This document shows positions 23,350 through 31,934 of a DNA stretch of 64,000 nucleotides, piece by piece; the stretch's first letter is position 1, and every line of letters begins with the position of its first letter. The stretch comes from Pseudomonas huaxiensis (lineage in GTDB: Bacteria; Pseudomonadota; Gammaproteobacteria; Pseudomonadales; Pseudomonadaceae). The stretch spans positions 60,729 through 124,728 of the forward strand of contig NZ_QKVL01000018.1 in NCBI RefSeq assembly GCF_003231275.1, read 5' to 3'. A model generated the notes under the pieces. The model worked only from the letters and a program-made list of their open reading frames with translations, was not told the origin of the DNA and ran no database searches. The position numbers were made by a program, and so were the translations under genes.

Positions 23350-24681
23350 TCAGACCGGACTGGAACGCCCTGTCATTTCCCTGGCCATTTCGCTGGCGTA
23401 GCTGTCGGTCATCCCGGCGATGAAGTCGATCATGCGCAGGAACGCCGCGTGCAACGAGGCGTTTGGATCGGGAGCGTTGTTGCCGAGCAGGTCGAGGATC
23501 CGTCGATGCTTGAACGACGGCGTCCGTCCGCCATGCTGTTCCAGGGCGGCGCCGCAGAAGGAGTTGAGGAGGATTTCAAGGGTGGTGTAGGCGCCGATTT
23601 CATGCAGCGTCTTGCGTTTGTCCTGGAAGATCTTCTTGCGCGCGATGTCCTTGGCTTGCAGCACGCAGCGTTTCGCCGGCCCTTCCATGTGTTCGACCAG
23701 ATCACCTTCCAGCGTGCCGGCCAGCAAAGCCCGCTGCTGCTCGACGAACGCCCGTGCCGCAGCGTTGGTCAGGTGTTCGATAGCCTTGCCGCGGAGGATC
23801 GCCAGCTTGCGCCGCCGCGAGTCCTGCGGACCGAGCTGGCGGTAGGTTTCCGGCAGATCGTCGCCGACCAGGCCGAGGAGCAGCGACTCCACTTCGGCGT
23901 AGTCCAGCAGCTCCATCTCCAGGCCGTCTTCCAGGTCAATCAGCGCATAGCAGATGTCATCGGCCGCCTCCATCAGGTACACCAGCGGGTGGCGCGCCCA
24001 GCGCTGGTTGTCGAGCAACGGCAGTTCGAGCTTGTGGGCGATCTGTTCGAGCAGCGGCAGTTCGCTCTGGTAGCAGCCGAACTTGTGTTTCTTGTAGCCC
24101 AGCGAGTCGGCGTGGCGGGCGGTCCAGGGGTATTTCAGATACGTGCCAAGGGTGGCGTAGGTCAGCCGGGTGCCGCCGTCGAACTGGTGGTACTCGAGCT
24201 GGGTGAGCACGCGGAAGCCTTGGGCATTGCCTTCGAAATTGAGGAAGTCACCCCGTTCGGCTTCACTCATCGCGTCCAGCCAGCCGCGTCCGGCCGCCTG
24301 CTGGAACCAGTGGCGGATGGCGTCTTCGCCAGAGTGCCCGAACGGCGGGTTGCCGATGTCGTGGGCCAGGCAGGCCGATTGCACGACCATGCCCAGGTCG
24401 CTCGGTTCGCACCAGCCGGGCAGGGCGTCGCGCAGGGTTTCGCCAACGCGCATGCCCAGCGAGCGACCCACGCAACTCACTTCCAGCGAGTGGGTCAGGC
24501 GGGTGTGGATGTGATCGTTGCTGGTGACCGGGTGAACCTGGGTCTTGCGGCCCAGGCGGCGGAAGGCACCGGAGAAGATGATGCGGTCATGGTCCTTGTG
24601 AAAGGGGCTGCGACCCAGTTCTTCAGGGCTGTGCAGGGTTTTGCCGAGGCGTTCGCGGGTGAGCAGTGTGTGCCAATCCAA
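23350..24681 (-). CDS. dgt: Deoxyguanosinetriphosphate triphosphohydrolase
   Basis: 443 residues, HD-superfamily dNTPase. It begins MDWHTLLTRERLGKT, then SPFHKDHDRIIFSGAFRRLGRKTQV, RLTHSLEVSCVGRSLG (first metal His) and CLAHDIGNPPFGHSGEDAIRHWF (HD pair). It hydrolyses dGTP (and possibly other dNTPs) to nucleoside and triphosphate, tuning dNTP pools. It is a single gene; the next gene upstream is the EAL protein on the same strand. Confidence 0.95.
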   Translation of the reverse strand: MDWHTLLTRERLGKTLHSPEELGRSPFHKDHDRIIFSGAFRRLGRKTQVHPVTSNDHIHTRLTHSLEVSCVGRSLGMRVGETLRDALPGWCEPSDLGMVVQSACLAHDIGNPPFGHSGEDAIRHWFQQAAGRGWLDAMSEAERGDFLNFEGNAQGFRVLTQLEYHQFDGGTRLTYATLGTYLKYPWTARHADSLGYKKHKFGCYQSELPLLEQIAHKLELPLLDNQRWARHPLVYLMEAADDICYALIDLEDGLEMELLDYAEVESLLLGLVGDDLPETYRQLGPQDSRRRKLAILRGKAIEHLTNAAARAFVEQQRALLAGTLEGDLVEHMEGPAKRCVLQAKDIARKKIFQDKRKTLHEIGAYTTLEILLNSFCGAALEQHGGRTPSFKHRRILDLLGNNAPDPNASLHAAFLRMIDFIAGMTDSYASEMAREMTGRSSPV

Positions 24682-24743
24682 GGCCGGTTCTCCGTATCAG
24701 GGGCAGGGGCCTAGCTTCCCGTGTCGGCCGCCGGGCCGCAAGC

Positions 24744-25907
24744 TCAAAGTCCGGCGGCGTCGACATCGATCAGCAGCAGGCGGCGTCCACCATCGAAGAA
24801 CTGGCCGGCGGTCAGGCAGTACTGGTTGGTGGTGGCGTCGCGGTAGGTGCTGGAGAGGATCAGTCGGCGCTCGTGCCAGCCTTCGGCCAGCAGGTGATAG
24901 AAGTACGGGCGCCAGGACCAGTTGTGGCCCAGGTAGCTGGAATCGACGTGCCAGCCTTGCTGGCGCCACTCCAGGTTCGGCGTCAGCTGGGTGCCGTGGC
25001 GGTCGCACAGGAAGAAGCGCAGCAGCCAGGGGTAGGCTTGAAGGTCTGGCAACGCCTCGATCGGCGCGTTGGTCATCGCCCAGTCCTGCAGCCGTGGCAT
25101 GAGTTCCACCAACTGCTGGCGCCGTTGCATCAGCCGCGCGCGTTCGGCCAGCTTGCCCTGCACATACTGCTCGCGCAGTTGGGCGAAGCGCCCGGCGAAG
25201 GTCTGGGCCGGGAAGAATCCGGGTTCGGCAGCGGCGAAGAGAAAACCTTGCAGGTAGCGTACGCCGCATTCCAGGGCGAAGTTCAGTTCGGCTTCGGTTT
25301 CGACGCCCTCGGCGATGATCCAGCAGCCGGTCTTCTCGGCCATCTGGGCCAGTGCCTTGACCACCTCGCTGCTCGGGCCGCCGCGGGCCGCAGCCTGGAA
25401 CAGGCGCATGTCGAGCTTGAGGATGTCCGGTTGCAGCGACAACACCCGGTCCAGTTGCGAATAGCCAGCGCCAAAGTCATCGATGGCAACGCGCGCGCCG
25501 GCTTCCCGGTAGTGCCGCACCACCATGGACAGGCGTTCAGGGTCGCCACCCAGCTCGGTGATTTCGAAGACCACACGTTGCGGGTCGATACCCTGTTGCT
25601 GCAATTGCATCAGGCTCGGCAGCGGCTGGCCGGGTTGCAGTTCACTGACCCAGCGCGGCGAGATGTTCAGGCTCAGGAACCAGTCTTCCGGTGCCTGGCG
25701 AAACTGTTTGAGGGCCTGTTCCCGCAGGGTCCGGTCGAGTTGCAGCAACTCGCTGGAGGGAATGTGCGGGTCACTGAAAAGGGGCCCCACCGAGCGCAAT
25801 TGACCATCGCTTCGGCGCAGGCGACCCAGGGCTTCGACGCCAGCGATACGGCCTGTGGCGGTGTCGATGAACGGCTGGAAACAGGCGAGCGGTTGCTCGT
25901 CGGACAC
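24744..25907 (-). CDS. EAL-domain c-di-GMP phosphodiesterase with YkuI-type C-terminal domain
   Basis: 387 residues from a GTG start with AAGGAG 6 nt upstream; an in-frame ATG at 25991 would add 28 residues and lacks such a site. The EAL domain (about 1-245) keeps the catalytic set: EALGRL, LSLNIS, FEITE, IDDFGAGYSQLD, LKLD and EGVETEAE. An active phosphodiesterase is therefore expected. The C-terminal part (about 270-385: RFFLCDRHGTQLTPN ... YRDATTNQYCLTAGQFFDGG) resembles the PAS-like YkuI_C sensor domain. No membrane segment. It lies 62 bp upstream of dgt on the same strand. Confidence 0.9.
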   Translation of the reverse strand: MSDEQPLACFQPFIDTATGRIAGVEALGRLRRSDGQLRSVGPLFSDPHIPSSELLQLDRTLREQALKQFRQAPEDWFLSLNISPRWVSELQPGQPLPSLMQLQQQGIDPQRVVFEITELGGDPERLSMVVRHYREAGARVAIDDFGAGYSQLDRVLSLQPDILKLDMRLFQAAARGGPSSEVVKALAQMAEKTGCWIIAEGVETEAELNFALECGVRYLQGFLFAAAEPGFFPAQTFAGRFAQLREQYVQGKLAERARLMQRRQQLVELMPRLQDWAMTNAPIEALPDLQAYPWLLRFFLCDRHGTQLTPNLEWRQQGWHVDSSYLGHNWSWRPYFYHLLAEGWHERRLILSSTYRDATTNQYCLTAGQFFDGGRRLLLIDVDAAGL

Positions 25908-26008
25908 GGCGGCTCCTTGTTGAGTCAGACGCAGGACGCTCGAAAGCGCGGCGGCGGGCCGGGGCCCGCCTTGAAGGTCATCGTTCTGCAAGAATGCCGC
26001 CAGTTCGC

Positions 26009-26353
26009 TCAGCGTTGATTGGGCGGCGATTGCATGAACAGGCGGATTAGCGGCAAAAGGCTACTAGTAAGCTTGGTCAGCCGGCCCAGGTTGCCGCTGC
26101 GGGCACCTTTACCGGTGAGAAAGCCCAGCACCACCACCGCGCCAATGCCCCACAGCGGCGCGTGCTTGATGCCCAGTCCGCCCTGCAGCCCGCTTTGCAG
26201 GTTGTCACCCATGCTGCGCAGGCGGGTCAACGGCTTGAGCGCCTGGCTCGCCTCGTGGCGGATTTCCTGGCGGTGCATTTCCATGCGCAGGCGCACCAGC
26301 GCCTTGCGCAGTTCGCGTCGATTGGTGGTTTGTGGAAGTTCTGTCAGGCTCAT
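26009..26353 (-). CDS. YqjK-like small conserved protein
   Basis: 114 residues: a charged helical N-terminal half (RRELRKALVRLRMEMHRQEIRHEA) and a hydrophobic segment (APLWGIGAVVVLGFLTG) that could be one membrane helix. It overlaps the yqjE-like gene by 4 bp (ATGA-type), so the two are translationally coupled. Its place third in a DUF883-YqjE-YqjK type operon suggests a membrane stress role; function is unknown. Confidence 0.75.
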   Translation of the reverse strand: MSLTELPQTTNRRELRKALVRLRMEMHRQEIRHEASQALKPLTRLRSMGDNLQSGLQGGLGIKHAPLWGIGAVVVLGFLTGKGARSGNLGRLTKLTSSLLPLIRLFMQSPPNQR

Positions 26354-26718
26354 GGCAACAGGCGCTCCCGATCCTTGGCGAGTTCTTCGAGGGTGCCGCT
26401 GAACGGCGAGGATTCATCGTGCACCGCGGCTTTCAGGCGAATGGCGCAGAACACCGCGGCCAGGCTATAGAACACGCAGAGGCCGATGATCCCGGCGAGA
26501 CGGTAGCTGTCCCACAGCAACACCAGCAGCAGGGCCGATAGTGCGGTGAGCAACAGCAGGGCGAACACCAGTGCCAGCCCGGCAAACAGCAGCAGGCTCA
26601 ACGTGCGTGCCTTCTGTTCCTGAAGCTCGATGCCGAAAAGCTCTACGTGGCCGTGCAGCAGGCCGAGGATGGCGGCGCCGAGGCGCCGCGAAGACGAGCC
26701 GGTGGTTTGGTTTTCCAT
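26350..26718 (-). CDS. Phage-holin-family / YqjE-like membrane protein
   Basis: 122 residues. After a short polar N-terminus (MENQTTGSSSRRLGAAILGLL), HVELFGIELQEQKARTLSLLLFAGLALVF is typical of the YqjE (actinobacterial holin-like) family, with two membrane helices. The start at 26718 has GAGGA upstream. It is the middle gene of a three-gene operon with the DUF883 gene 10 bp upstream. Confidence 0.85.
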   Translation of the reverse strand: MENQTTGSSSRRLGAAILGLLHGHVELFGIELQEQKARTLSLLLFAGLALVFALLLLTALSALLLVLLWDSYRLAGIIGLCVFYSLAAVFCAIRLKAAVHDESSPFSGTLEELAKDRERLLP

Positions 26719-26728
26719 GCCCCGTTCC

Positions 26729-27043
26729 TCAGCGCCGGCTGGCCAGCAGGCCCACCAGGAAACCGACCCCGGCGGCGATGCCGATGGATTGCCATGGATT
26801 GCTCTGGACATAGTCCTCGGTGCTGGTCAGTGCTGCCTGACCGCGCACGCGCAGGTTGTCCTCGGTCTGTTGCAGTGTTTCGCGAGCGCGCAGCAGGCTG
26901 TCGTGGATCTGCGCGCGAAGCTCGTCGGCCTGGTCGCCAGCGAGGGTGGCGCTGTGTTCCAGAAGCTTTTCGGTGTCACGCACCAGCGCCTGGAAGTCGG
27001 CCTTGAGGATGTCCTGGGCGGTCTCTGCAGTTTTGCGGGCCAT
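26729..27043 (-). CDS. DUF883 / ElaB-YqjD family membrane protein
   Basis: 104 residues. A long amphipathic N-terminal helix (TAETAQDILKADFQALVRDTEKLLEHSATLAGDQADEL) is followed by the DUF883 C-terminal motif VQSNPWQSIGIAAGVGFLVGLLASRR with one tail-anchor helix. ElaB and YqjD of E. coli are inner-membrane proteins that bind ribosomes in stationary phase. The start at 27043 has AGGGAGAAT upstream. First gene of the operon; divergent from the ammonium transporter. Confidence 0.9.
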   Translation of the reverse strand: MARKTAETAQDILKADFQALVRDTEKLLEHSATLAGDQADELRAQIHDSLLRARETLQQTEDNLRVRGQAALTSTEDYVQSNPWQSIGIAAGVGFLVGLLASRR

Positions 27044-27352
27044 ACGATTCTCCCTGAGGGGTTGGCAATTGGAATTTCGAGTGCGCGGTGAGGCTGAAGG
27101 TTCACTGCGATGTGGCTGGTACAGCATTTGCTTCGCAGTGGTGCGCCTTGCCGGGCGCCTGCGCCGTTTGCGGGCGCAGGCCGCTCTGGCCGGCCGCTAA
27201 ACCATAACCCAATTCAAGACAAACCCAGGAAAAATCACCACGCAGCGGTCTTTCCGGCCACGGATGGGCGACCAATTGATCCAGGTTGGTGCGCGCCGGA
27301 AGACTTTCGAACCGCTTTGGTGCTTTTTCCATTCTGCAGGTCTGCCGACTTC

Positions 27353-28561
27353 ATGGAAAATTTGCAAAGCGCCGTGGACTCTCTGGTCCAGGGCTCCAAT
27401 ACCCTGTTCATCCTCCTCGGGGCGGTGATGGTGCTGGCCATGCACGCCGGTTTTGCCTTCCTCGAGGTCGGCACGGTGCGGCACAAAAATCAGGTCAATG
27501 CGCTGTCGAAGATCCTCAGCGACTTTGCCGTATCGACCCTGGCCTATTTCTTCATCGGCTACTGGCTTTCCTACGGCACGCACTTCCTGCACCCGGCCGC
27601 GACCCTCGGCGCCGAGCACGGCTACGGCCTGGTGAAGTTTTTCTTCCTGCTGACCTTCGCTGCGGCGATCCCGGCGATCATTTCCGGCGGAATCGCTGAG
27701 CGTGCACGCTTCGCCCCGCAATTGTGCGCAACCTTTCTGATCGTTGCGTTTGTCTACCCGTTCTTCGAAGGCATCGTCTGGAATGGCAACTTCGGGGTGC
27801 AGGCATGGCTGCAGGAGCGCTTTGGCGCGGGCTTCCATGACTTCGCCGGCTCCGTGGTGGTGCACGCCATGGGCGGCTGGCTGGCGCTGGCGGCGGTGCT
27901 GTTGCTCGGCCCGCGTAACGGACGTTACCGCGAGGGCCGGCTGGTGGCGTTTGCGCCCTCGAACATACCGTTCCTGGCGTTGGGGTCGTGGATCCTGATC
28001 GTCGGCTGGTTCGGTTTCAACGTGATGAGCGCCCAGACCCTGTCCGCAGTCAGCGGTCTGGTGGCGGTCAATTCGCTGATGGCAATGGTCGGCGGCACTG
28101 TCGCGGCGCTGCTGGTCGGCCGCAATGACCCGGGCTTCCTGCACAACGGCCCGCTGGCCGGGCTGGTGGCGATCTGCGCGGGTTCCGACCTGATGCATCC
28201 GGTGGGTGCGCTCGCTACCGGCGCGATTGCCGGTGGCCTGTTCGTCTGGTGCTTCACCGCGACCCAGAACCGCTGGAAGATCGACGATGTGCTGGGTGTC
28301 TGGCCGTTGCACGGCATTTGTGGCGTGTGGGGCGGAATTGCCTGCGGCATCTTCGGCCAGGAACTGCTCGGTGGTCTCGGTGGCGTCAGCCTGGCCAGCC
28401 AGTTGATCGGCACCCTGGCTGGCGTGGTCGTGGCGCTGGCCGGCGGTTTTGTCGTGTACGGCAGCATCAAGCGGGTCCATGGCCTGCGCCTGAGCCAGGA
28501 GCAGGAGTATTACGGCGCCGACCTGTCGATTCACAAGATCGGCGCCACCAGCCAGGACTGA
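27353..28561 (+). CDS. amt: Ammonium transporter (Amt family)
   Basis: 402 residues, about 11 membrane segments. Family signatures: the N-terminal FILLGAVMVLAMHAGFAFLEVGTVRHKN, the signature DFAGSVVVHAMGGWLALAAVLLLGPRNGRY, and the pore His region PLHGICGVWGGIACGIFG. It moves ammonium across the inner membrane. The start at ATG 27353 (MENLQSAVDSL) matches the family; the frame is open upstream without homology. No glnK lies beside it, so this is probably a second Amt paralogue. Confidence 0.92.
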   Translation: MENLQSAVDSLVQGSNTLFILLGAVMVLAMHAGFAFLEVGTVRHKNQVNALSKILSDFAVSTLAYFFIGYWLSYGTHFLHPAATLGAEHGYGLVKFFFLLTFAAAIPAIISGGIAERARFAPQLCATFLIVAFVYPFFEGIVWNGNFGVQAWLQERFGAGFHDFAGSVVVHAMGGWLALAAVLLLGPRNGRYREGRLVAFAPSNIPFLALGSWILIVGWFGFNVMSAQTLSAVSGLVAVNSLMAMVGGTVAALLVGRNDPGFLHNGPLAGLVAICAGSDLMHPVGALATGAIAGGLFVWCFTATQNRWKIDDVLGVWPLHGICGVWGGIACGIFGQELLGGLGGVSLASQLIGTLAGVVVALAGGFVVYGSIKRVHGLRLSQEQEYYGADLSIHKIGATSQD

Positions 28562-28567
28562 TCGGCC

Positions 28568-30526
28568 TCAGCGGCCAGCGAGCAAGCGCGCCTCGCTGGC
28601 CTCGATGGCGGCCAGCGGGCCGCACAGCAGCACGGCATCACCAGCGTGCAGGCAGGTCGCGCTATCCACCGCCAGCTCGTTGCCATCGCGCTGCACTGTG
28701 CGCAGTTCGACGCCCAGTTGCTCCAGTCCGAGATCCGCCAGGCGGCGCCCGCAGGCATAGGCGTTGGCGCCGAGATTGACCGCGTGCATCAGCACCTTGG
28801 GCTTGCCTTCGGCGTCGACCAGATGGGTTTGCGCCCCGTGGTAGAAACCGTGCAGCAAACGGTAGCGGTTCTGCCGCACTTCGTCGATGCGCTCGCGAAC
28901 CCGCGCTTCGGGCACGCCCAGCATGATCAGCGCGTGCGACGCCAGCATCAGGCTCGACTCCAGCAATTCCGGGACCACCGCACTGGCGCCGGCCGCACGC
29001 AGTTCATCACGCAGGCTGTCGTCGCGGGTGCGCACCAGGATCGGGATATGGCTGTTGAGGTGTCGTGCGGCCTTGAGCACGGTCATTGCCACGTCGGTGT
29101 TATCTACCGCGATCACCAGCAGGCGAGCCCGGTCCAGACCAATCGCCTCCAGCAATTCGCCACGGCGTGAATCACCGTAGTGCACGCAGTTCTCGCCGGC
29201 GGTAGCTTCCTGGACCCGCACCGGGTCATCGTCGAGGGCGATGAACGCCTGTTGCTCGCGGCGCAGGAAACGGCCGATGGACTGACCGACACGGCCGTAG
29301 CCGCAGATCAGCACATGGCCGTCCATTGTGGCGCTCTGCGCTTCGATTTCTTCCAGGTGAACTTCTTCGTTGGGCTTGCGGTGCAACCGCAGGGCGATGG
29401 CAGGCGCGGCGCGCAGCAGCAGCGGGGTGAGCAGCATCGAGCAGAAGGTCGCGGCGAGCAGCAGGTGGCCGAGTTCTTCCGGGAGCATGTTGCTCAGTTG
29501 CATCTGCGCCATCAGCGCAAAGCAGAACTCGCCGCCCTGCGCCAGGGCCAGGCCGCTGCGCCAGGCAGTTTCCGCATCGCTGCCACGAGCCCGCACCAGG
29601 GCCGCCACCACACAGCCTTTCAATAGCAGCAGGCCCACAGTCAGGCCGAGGATTTCCAGGCCATGGCTGGCGAACAGTTGCAGGTCGATGAGCATGCCGA
29701 TACTGACGAAGAACAGGCCCAGCAGGATGTCGCGGAAAGGCCGTATGTCCGCTTCGATCTGGTGCCGGTAGTTGCTTTCGCCCAGCAACATGCCGGCGAG
29801 AAACGCACCCAGCGCGGGCGACAGGCCGAGCAGATGGGTCAACCACGCGGTGAGCAGGACGATCACCAGCGCCAGCAATACGAACAACTCCGCCGAGTGC
29901 GAGCTGGCTACCTCATGGAACAGCCGCGGCAACAGCCAGCGGCTGGCCAGCAGTAGACCGACGAACAGCACCACGGTCTTGCCCAGGGTCAGCGGCAGTG
30001 CCCAGTACCAGGCCTGGCCGCTTTCGCCGGCGAACACCGGGACCAGGGTCAGCAGCAATACCGCCACCACATCCTGGAACAGCAAGACGCCGATAGCGTT
30101 CTGGCCGTGGCTGCTGAAGATTTCGCCAAGGCTGGTCAGCTCCTTGCTGACGATCGCCGTCGACGACAGCGCCAGCCCGCCACCGAGCAACAGCGCCGCG
30201 GTGCTGGGCATGCCCAGCAGTGACAGCACGCCTGCGAGGAGCAGCCCGGTGCAGGCGACCTGCAGGCTGCCCAGGCCGAACACCACCCGGCGCAGGGCAA
30301 GCATTTTCGACAGGGAAAATTCCAGCCCCAGGGAAAACAGCAGGAATACCACGCCCATTTCCGCCAGGTCGGGCAGTTCCTCACTTTCGTTGACCCAGTC
30401 CAGCGCCGTCGGACCGACGAACAGTCCGACACACAGGTAGCCCAGCACCGGCGGCAATTGCAGGCGCCTGAACACGGCAATGACGACCAGTGACGACGCC
30501 AGGATGATCAGCAGGTTTGCGAACAC
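28568..30526 (-). CDS. KefB-type CPA2 cation:proton antiporter with RCK domain
   Basis: 652 residues. About 12-13 membrane helices (1-390) with LPPVLGYLCVGLFVGPTALDW and GLALSSTAIVSKEL typical of CPA2 antiporters. A cytosolic TrkA-N/RCK domain follows (VLICGYGRVGQSIGRFLRREQ, NAD-binding GxGxxG), then a TrkA-C domain. It exports K+ or exchanges Na+/K+ for H+. The start is placed at GTG 30526 with GGAG 6 nt upstream; the frame continues to a TTG at 30553. Glutathione gating, as for E. coli KefB/KefC, is not evident. Convergent with amt, divergent from the glutaredoxin-like gene. Confidence 0.9.
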   Translation of the reverse strand: MFANLLIILASSLVVIAVFRRLQLPPVLGYLCVGLFVGPTALDWVNESEELPDLAEMGVVFLLFSLGLEFSLSKMLALRRVVFGLGSLQVACTGLLLAGVLSLLGMPSTAALLLGGGLALSSTAIVSKELTSLGEIFSSHGQNAIGVLLFQDVVAVLLLTLVPVFAGESGQAWYWALPLTLGKTVVLFVGLLLASRWLLPRLFHEVASSHSAELFVLLALVIVLLTAWLTHLLGLSPALGAFLAGMLLGESNYRHQIEADIRPFRDILLGLFFVSIGMLIDLQLFASHGLEILGLTVGLLLLKGCVVAALVRARGSDAETAWRSGLALAQGGEFCFALMAQMQLSNMLPEELGHLLLAATFCSMLLTPLLLRAAPAIALRLHRKPNEEVHLEEIEAQSATMDGHVLICGYGRVGQSIGRFLRREQQAFIALDDDPVRVQEATAGENCVHYGDSRRGELLEAIGLDRARLLVIAVDNTDVAMTVLKAARHLNSHIPILVRTRDDSLRDELRAAGASAVVPELLESSLMLASHALIMLGVPEARVRERIDEVRQNRYRLLHGFYHGAQTHLVDAEGKPKVLMHAVNLGANAYACGRRLADLGLEQLGVELRTVQRDGNELAVDSATCLHAGDAVLLCGPLAAIEASEARLLAGR

Positions 30527-30591
30527 ACCACATACTCCATGTAAAAACGGCAAAAAAACGTCTAGATTACAGCGATCGCACGTGCCGCGAA

Positions 30592-30605
30592 TTGACCCTG
30601 GTCAA
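30592..30605. promoter_or_regulatory. FNR/ANR-like palindrome between kefB-like gene and grx-like gene
   Basis: TTGACCCTGGTCAA, a perfect palindrome close to the ANR consensus TTGAT-N4-ATCAA. Its centre is 72 bp from the antiporter start and about 94 bp from the glutaredoxin-like start, so it could act on either. Confidence 0.45.
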
Positions 30606-30692
30606 TGGGGGTATCATCGTCCGGTGTGCCTCGACGGCATTTTTTCGTGGCCCTAGAATGACCCTTTCGTCCCTTTTGTATCGGTATTTTTC

Positions 30693-30929
30693 ATGCTTCC
30701 TGAATGCCAATTGTTCGGCACCCTGGGTTGTCATCTGTGCGAAGTCGCTGAAGCCATACTCATGCCGTTTGTCGAGCATGGCTTGCTGGTAGAGCTGGTC
30801 GACATCGCCGACGACCCTGGTCAGGTGGAGCGCTACGGGCTGCTGATTCCGGTCCTGCGCCGCTGCGACAGCGGTGCGGAGCTGAATTGGCCATTCGATG
30901 CTGACCAGATTGTGGCCTTCCTTCGTTGA
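30693..30929 (+). CDS. Glutaredoxin-like protein (DUF836)
   Basis: 78 residues: MLPECQLFGTLGCHLCEVAE with a CxxC (C13-H-L-C16), then LVDIADDPGQVERYGLLIPVL with the cis-proline loop IPVL. This is the short glutaredoxin-like DUF836 fold. A thiol redox role is likely, the partner unknown. It starts a plus-strand run of four small genes. Confidence 0.88.
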   Translation: MLPECQLFGTLGCHLCEVAEAILMPFVEHGLLVELVDIADDPGQVERYGLLIPVLRRCDSGAELNWPFDADQIVAFLR

Positions 30930-31046
30930 GTCGGTGATTAACATCTGGATGCACATGTGTGGGTGCATCTCGTGGCTGCGGGTTGGAAAATCCGCTGGCG
31001 CTGGCTTGTGGTCAGCGTCAATTCCCCAGCCAAAGGAGTGGCACCG

Positions 31047-31478
31047 ATGTACCTCACCCCACATTTCACCCTCGCCGAAATGACTGCCTCGCAGGTTGCC
31101 AATCGCGAGGGCATCGACAACGAACCCGACAGCCTGGTCATCGCCAATCTTGTGGACTTGTGCCGCAGCCTTGAGGTGGTGCGCAGTCTGGTCGGGATGC
31201 CGATCATGGTCAGTAGTGGCTACCGCAGCGAGGTGCTGAACCGCCGGATTGGCGGCTCCAGTACCAGTGCCCATGTCAAAGGTCTGGCCGCCGATATCAT
31301 TGCTGTCTCCCTGAGCCCTCGAGACCTGGCGCAGCGAATCATTGACAGCGGGCTGTCGTTCGATCAACTGATCCTTGAGTTCGACGGCTGGGTTCATCTG
31401 GGCCTCGCCGAAGGCCGCCAGCGCCGCGAGGTGCTGACCATCCGCAAGGGCACCGGTTATCTGTCGGGCCTGCAATGA
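31047..31478 (+). CDS. Peptidase M15 family (D-Ala-D-Ala carboxypeptidase-like) protein
   Basis: 143 residues: YLTPHFTLAEMTASQVANREGIDN, then MVSSGYRSEVLNRRIGGSSTSAHVKGLAADI with the metal-binding H-x(6)-D (SAHVKGLAAD), and GWVHLGLAEG providing the second His. This matches the M15A/Peptidase_M15_3 group found in phage lysins and housekeeping Pseudomonas proteins. There is no signal peptide. AAAGGAG precedes the ATG. Its role (a domesticated lysin or peptide hydrolase) is not clear. Confidence 0.85.
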   Translation: MYLTPHFTLAEMTASQVANREGIDNEPDSLVIANLVDLCRSLEVVRSLVGMPIMVSSGYRSEVLNRRIGGSSTSAHVKGLAADIIAVSLSPRDLAQRIIDSGLSFDQLILEFDGWVHLGLAEGRQRREVLTIRKGTGYLSGLQ

Positions 31479-31572
31479 ACCCGTGTGTTGATTGACGCCC
31501 ATGCCGCCGGCCTCCTATCCTGTATATAAATACAGTATTGGGGCCGGCTTGTTTCGCGCCCGGAGAACAGCG

Positions 31573-31884
31573 ATGGTTAACGTCGAACAACTGAAATACA
31601 GCGTCAATCACATGTCCGTCGACCGTGTGAGTGAAGCCGTGGTGGACCTGCGCATCGACGGGCTGGTCACCGACGACCGTACGCCGTTCGGCAAGGTGCA
31701 CTTCAATACCTGCTTTGCCGAGGTCGAGGCGTTGTTCCAGCGCGCCGGCTTCCACCGGCCGCTGGATGTGGTCGGCTATCAGGGCCTGGCCTACGCCCTG
31801 TACGACGCCAGCCGCTGGGAGGCGGTCGATGTGTTGCGCTGGTTGAAGACCGCTTGCGACCAGGCGGCGGTCGAGGCTGGCTGA
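31573..31884 (+). CDS. Conserved hypothetical protein
   Basis: 103 residues beginning MVNVEQLKYSVNHMSVDRVSEAVVDLRIDGLVTDDRTPFGKVHFN. No membrane segment or signal peptide and no family that I recognise. CGGAGA lies upstream of the ATG at 31573. Codon use is like the neighbours, so it is probably a real core gene; it lies 50 bp before the pseudouridine synthase. Confidence 0.7.
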   Translation: MVNVEQLKYSVNHMSVDRVSEAVVDLRIDGLVTDDRTPFGKVHFNTCFAEVEALFQRAGFHRPLDVVGYQGLAYALYDASRWEAVDVLRWLKTACDQAAVEAG

Positions 31885-31934
31885 GGTGGCGGTCATTCGG
31901 GATAATGGCCGGCCATCAGGTCGTGAGTGTTTCC

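Noticed and set aside
26162..28534. Long minus- and plus-strand ORFs over the DUF883 operon and amt
   Set aside because: Shadows in alternative frames, without signal, motif or ribosome-binding site.
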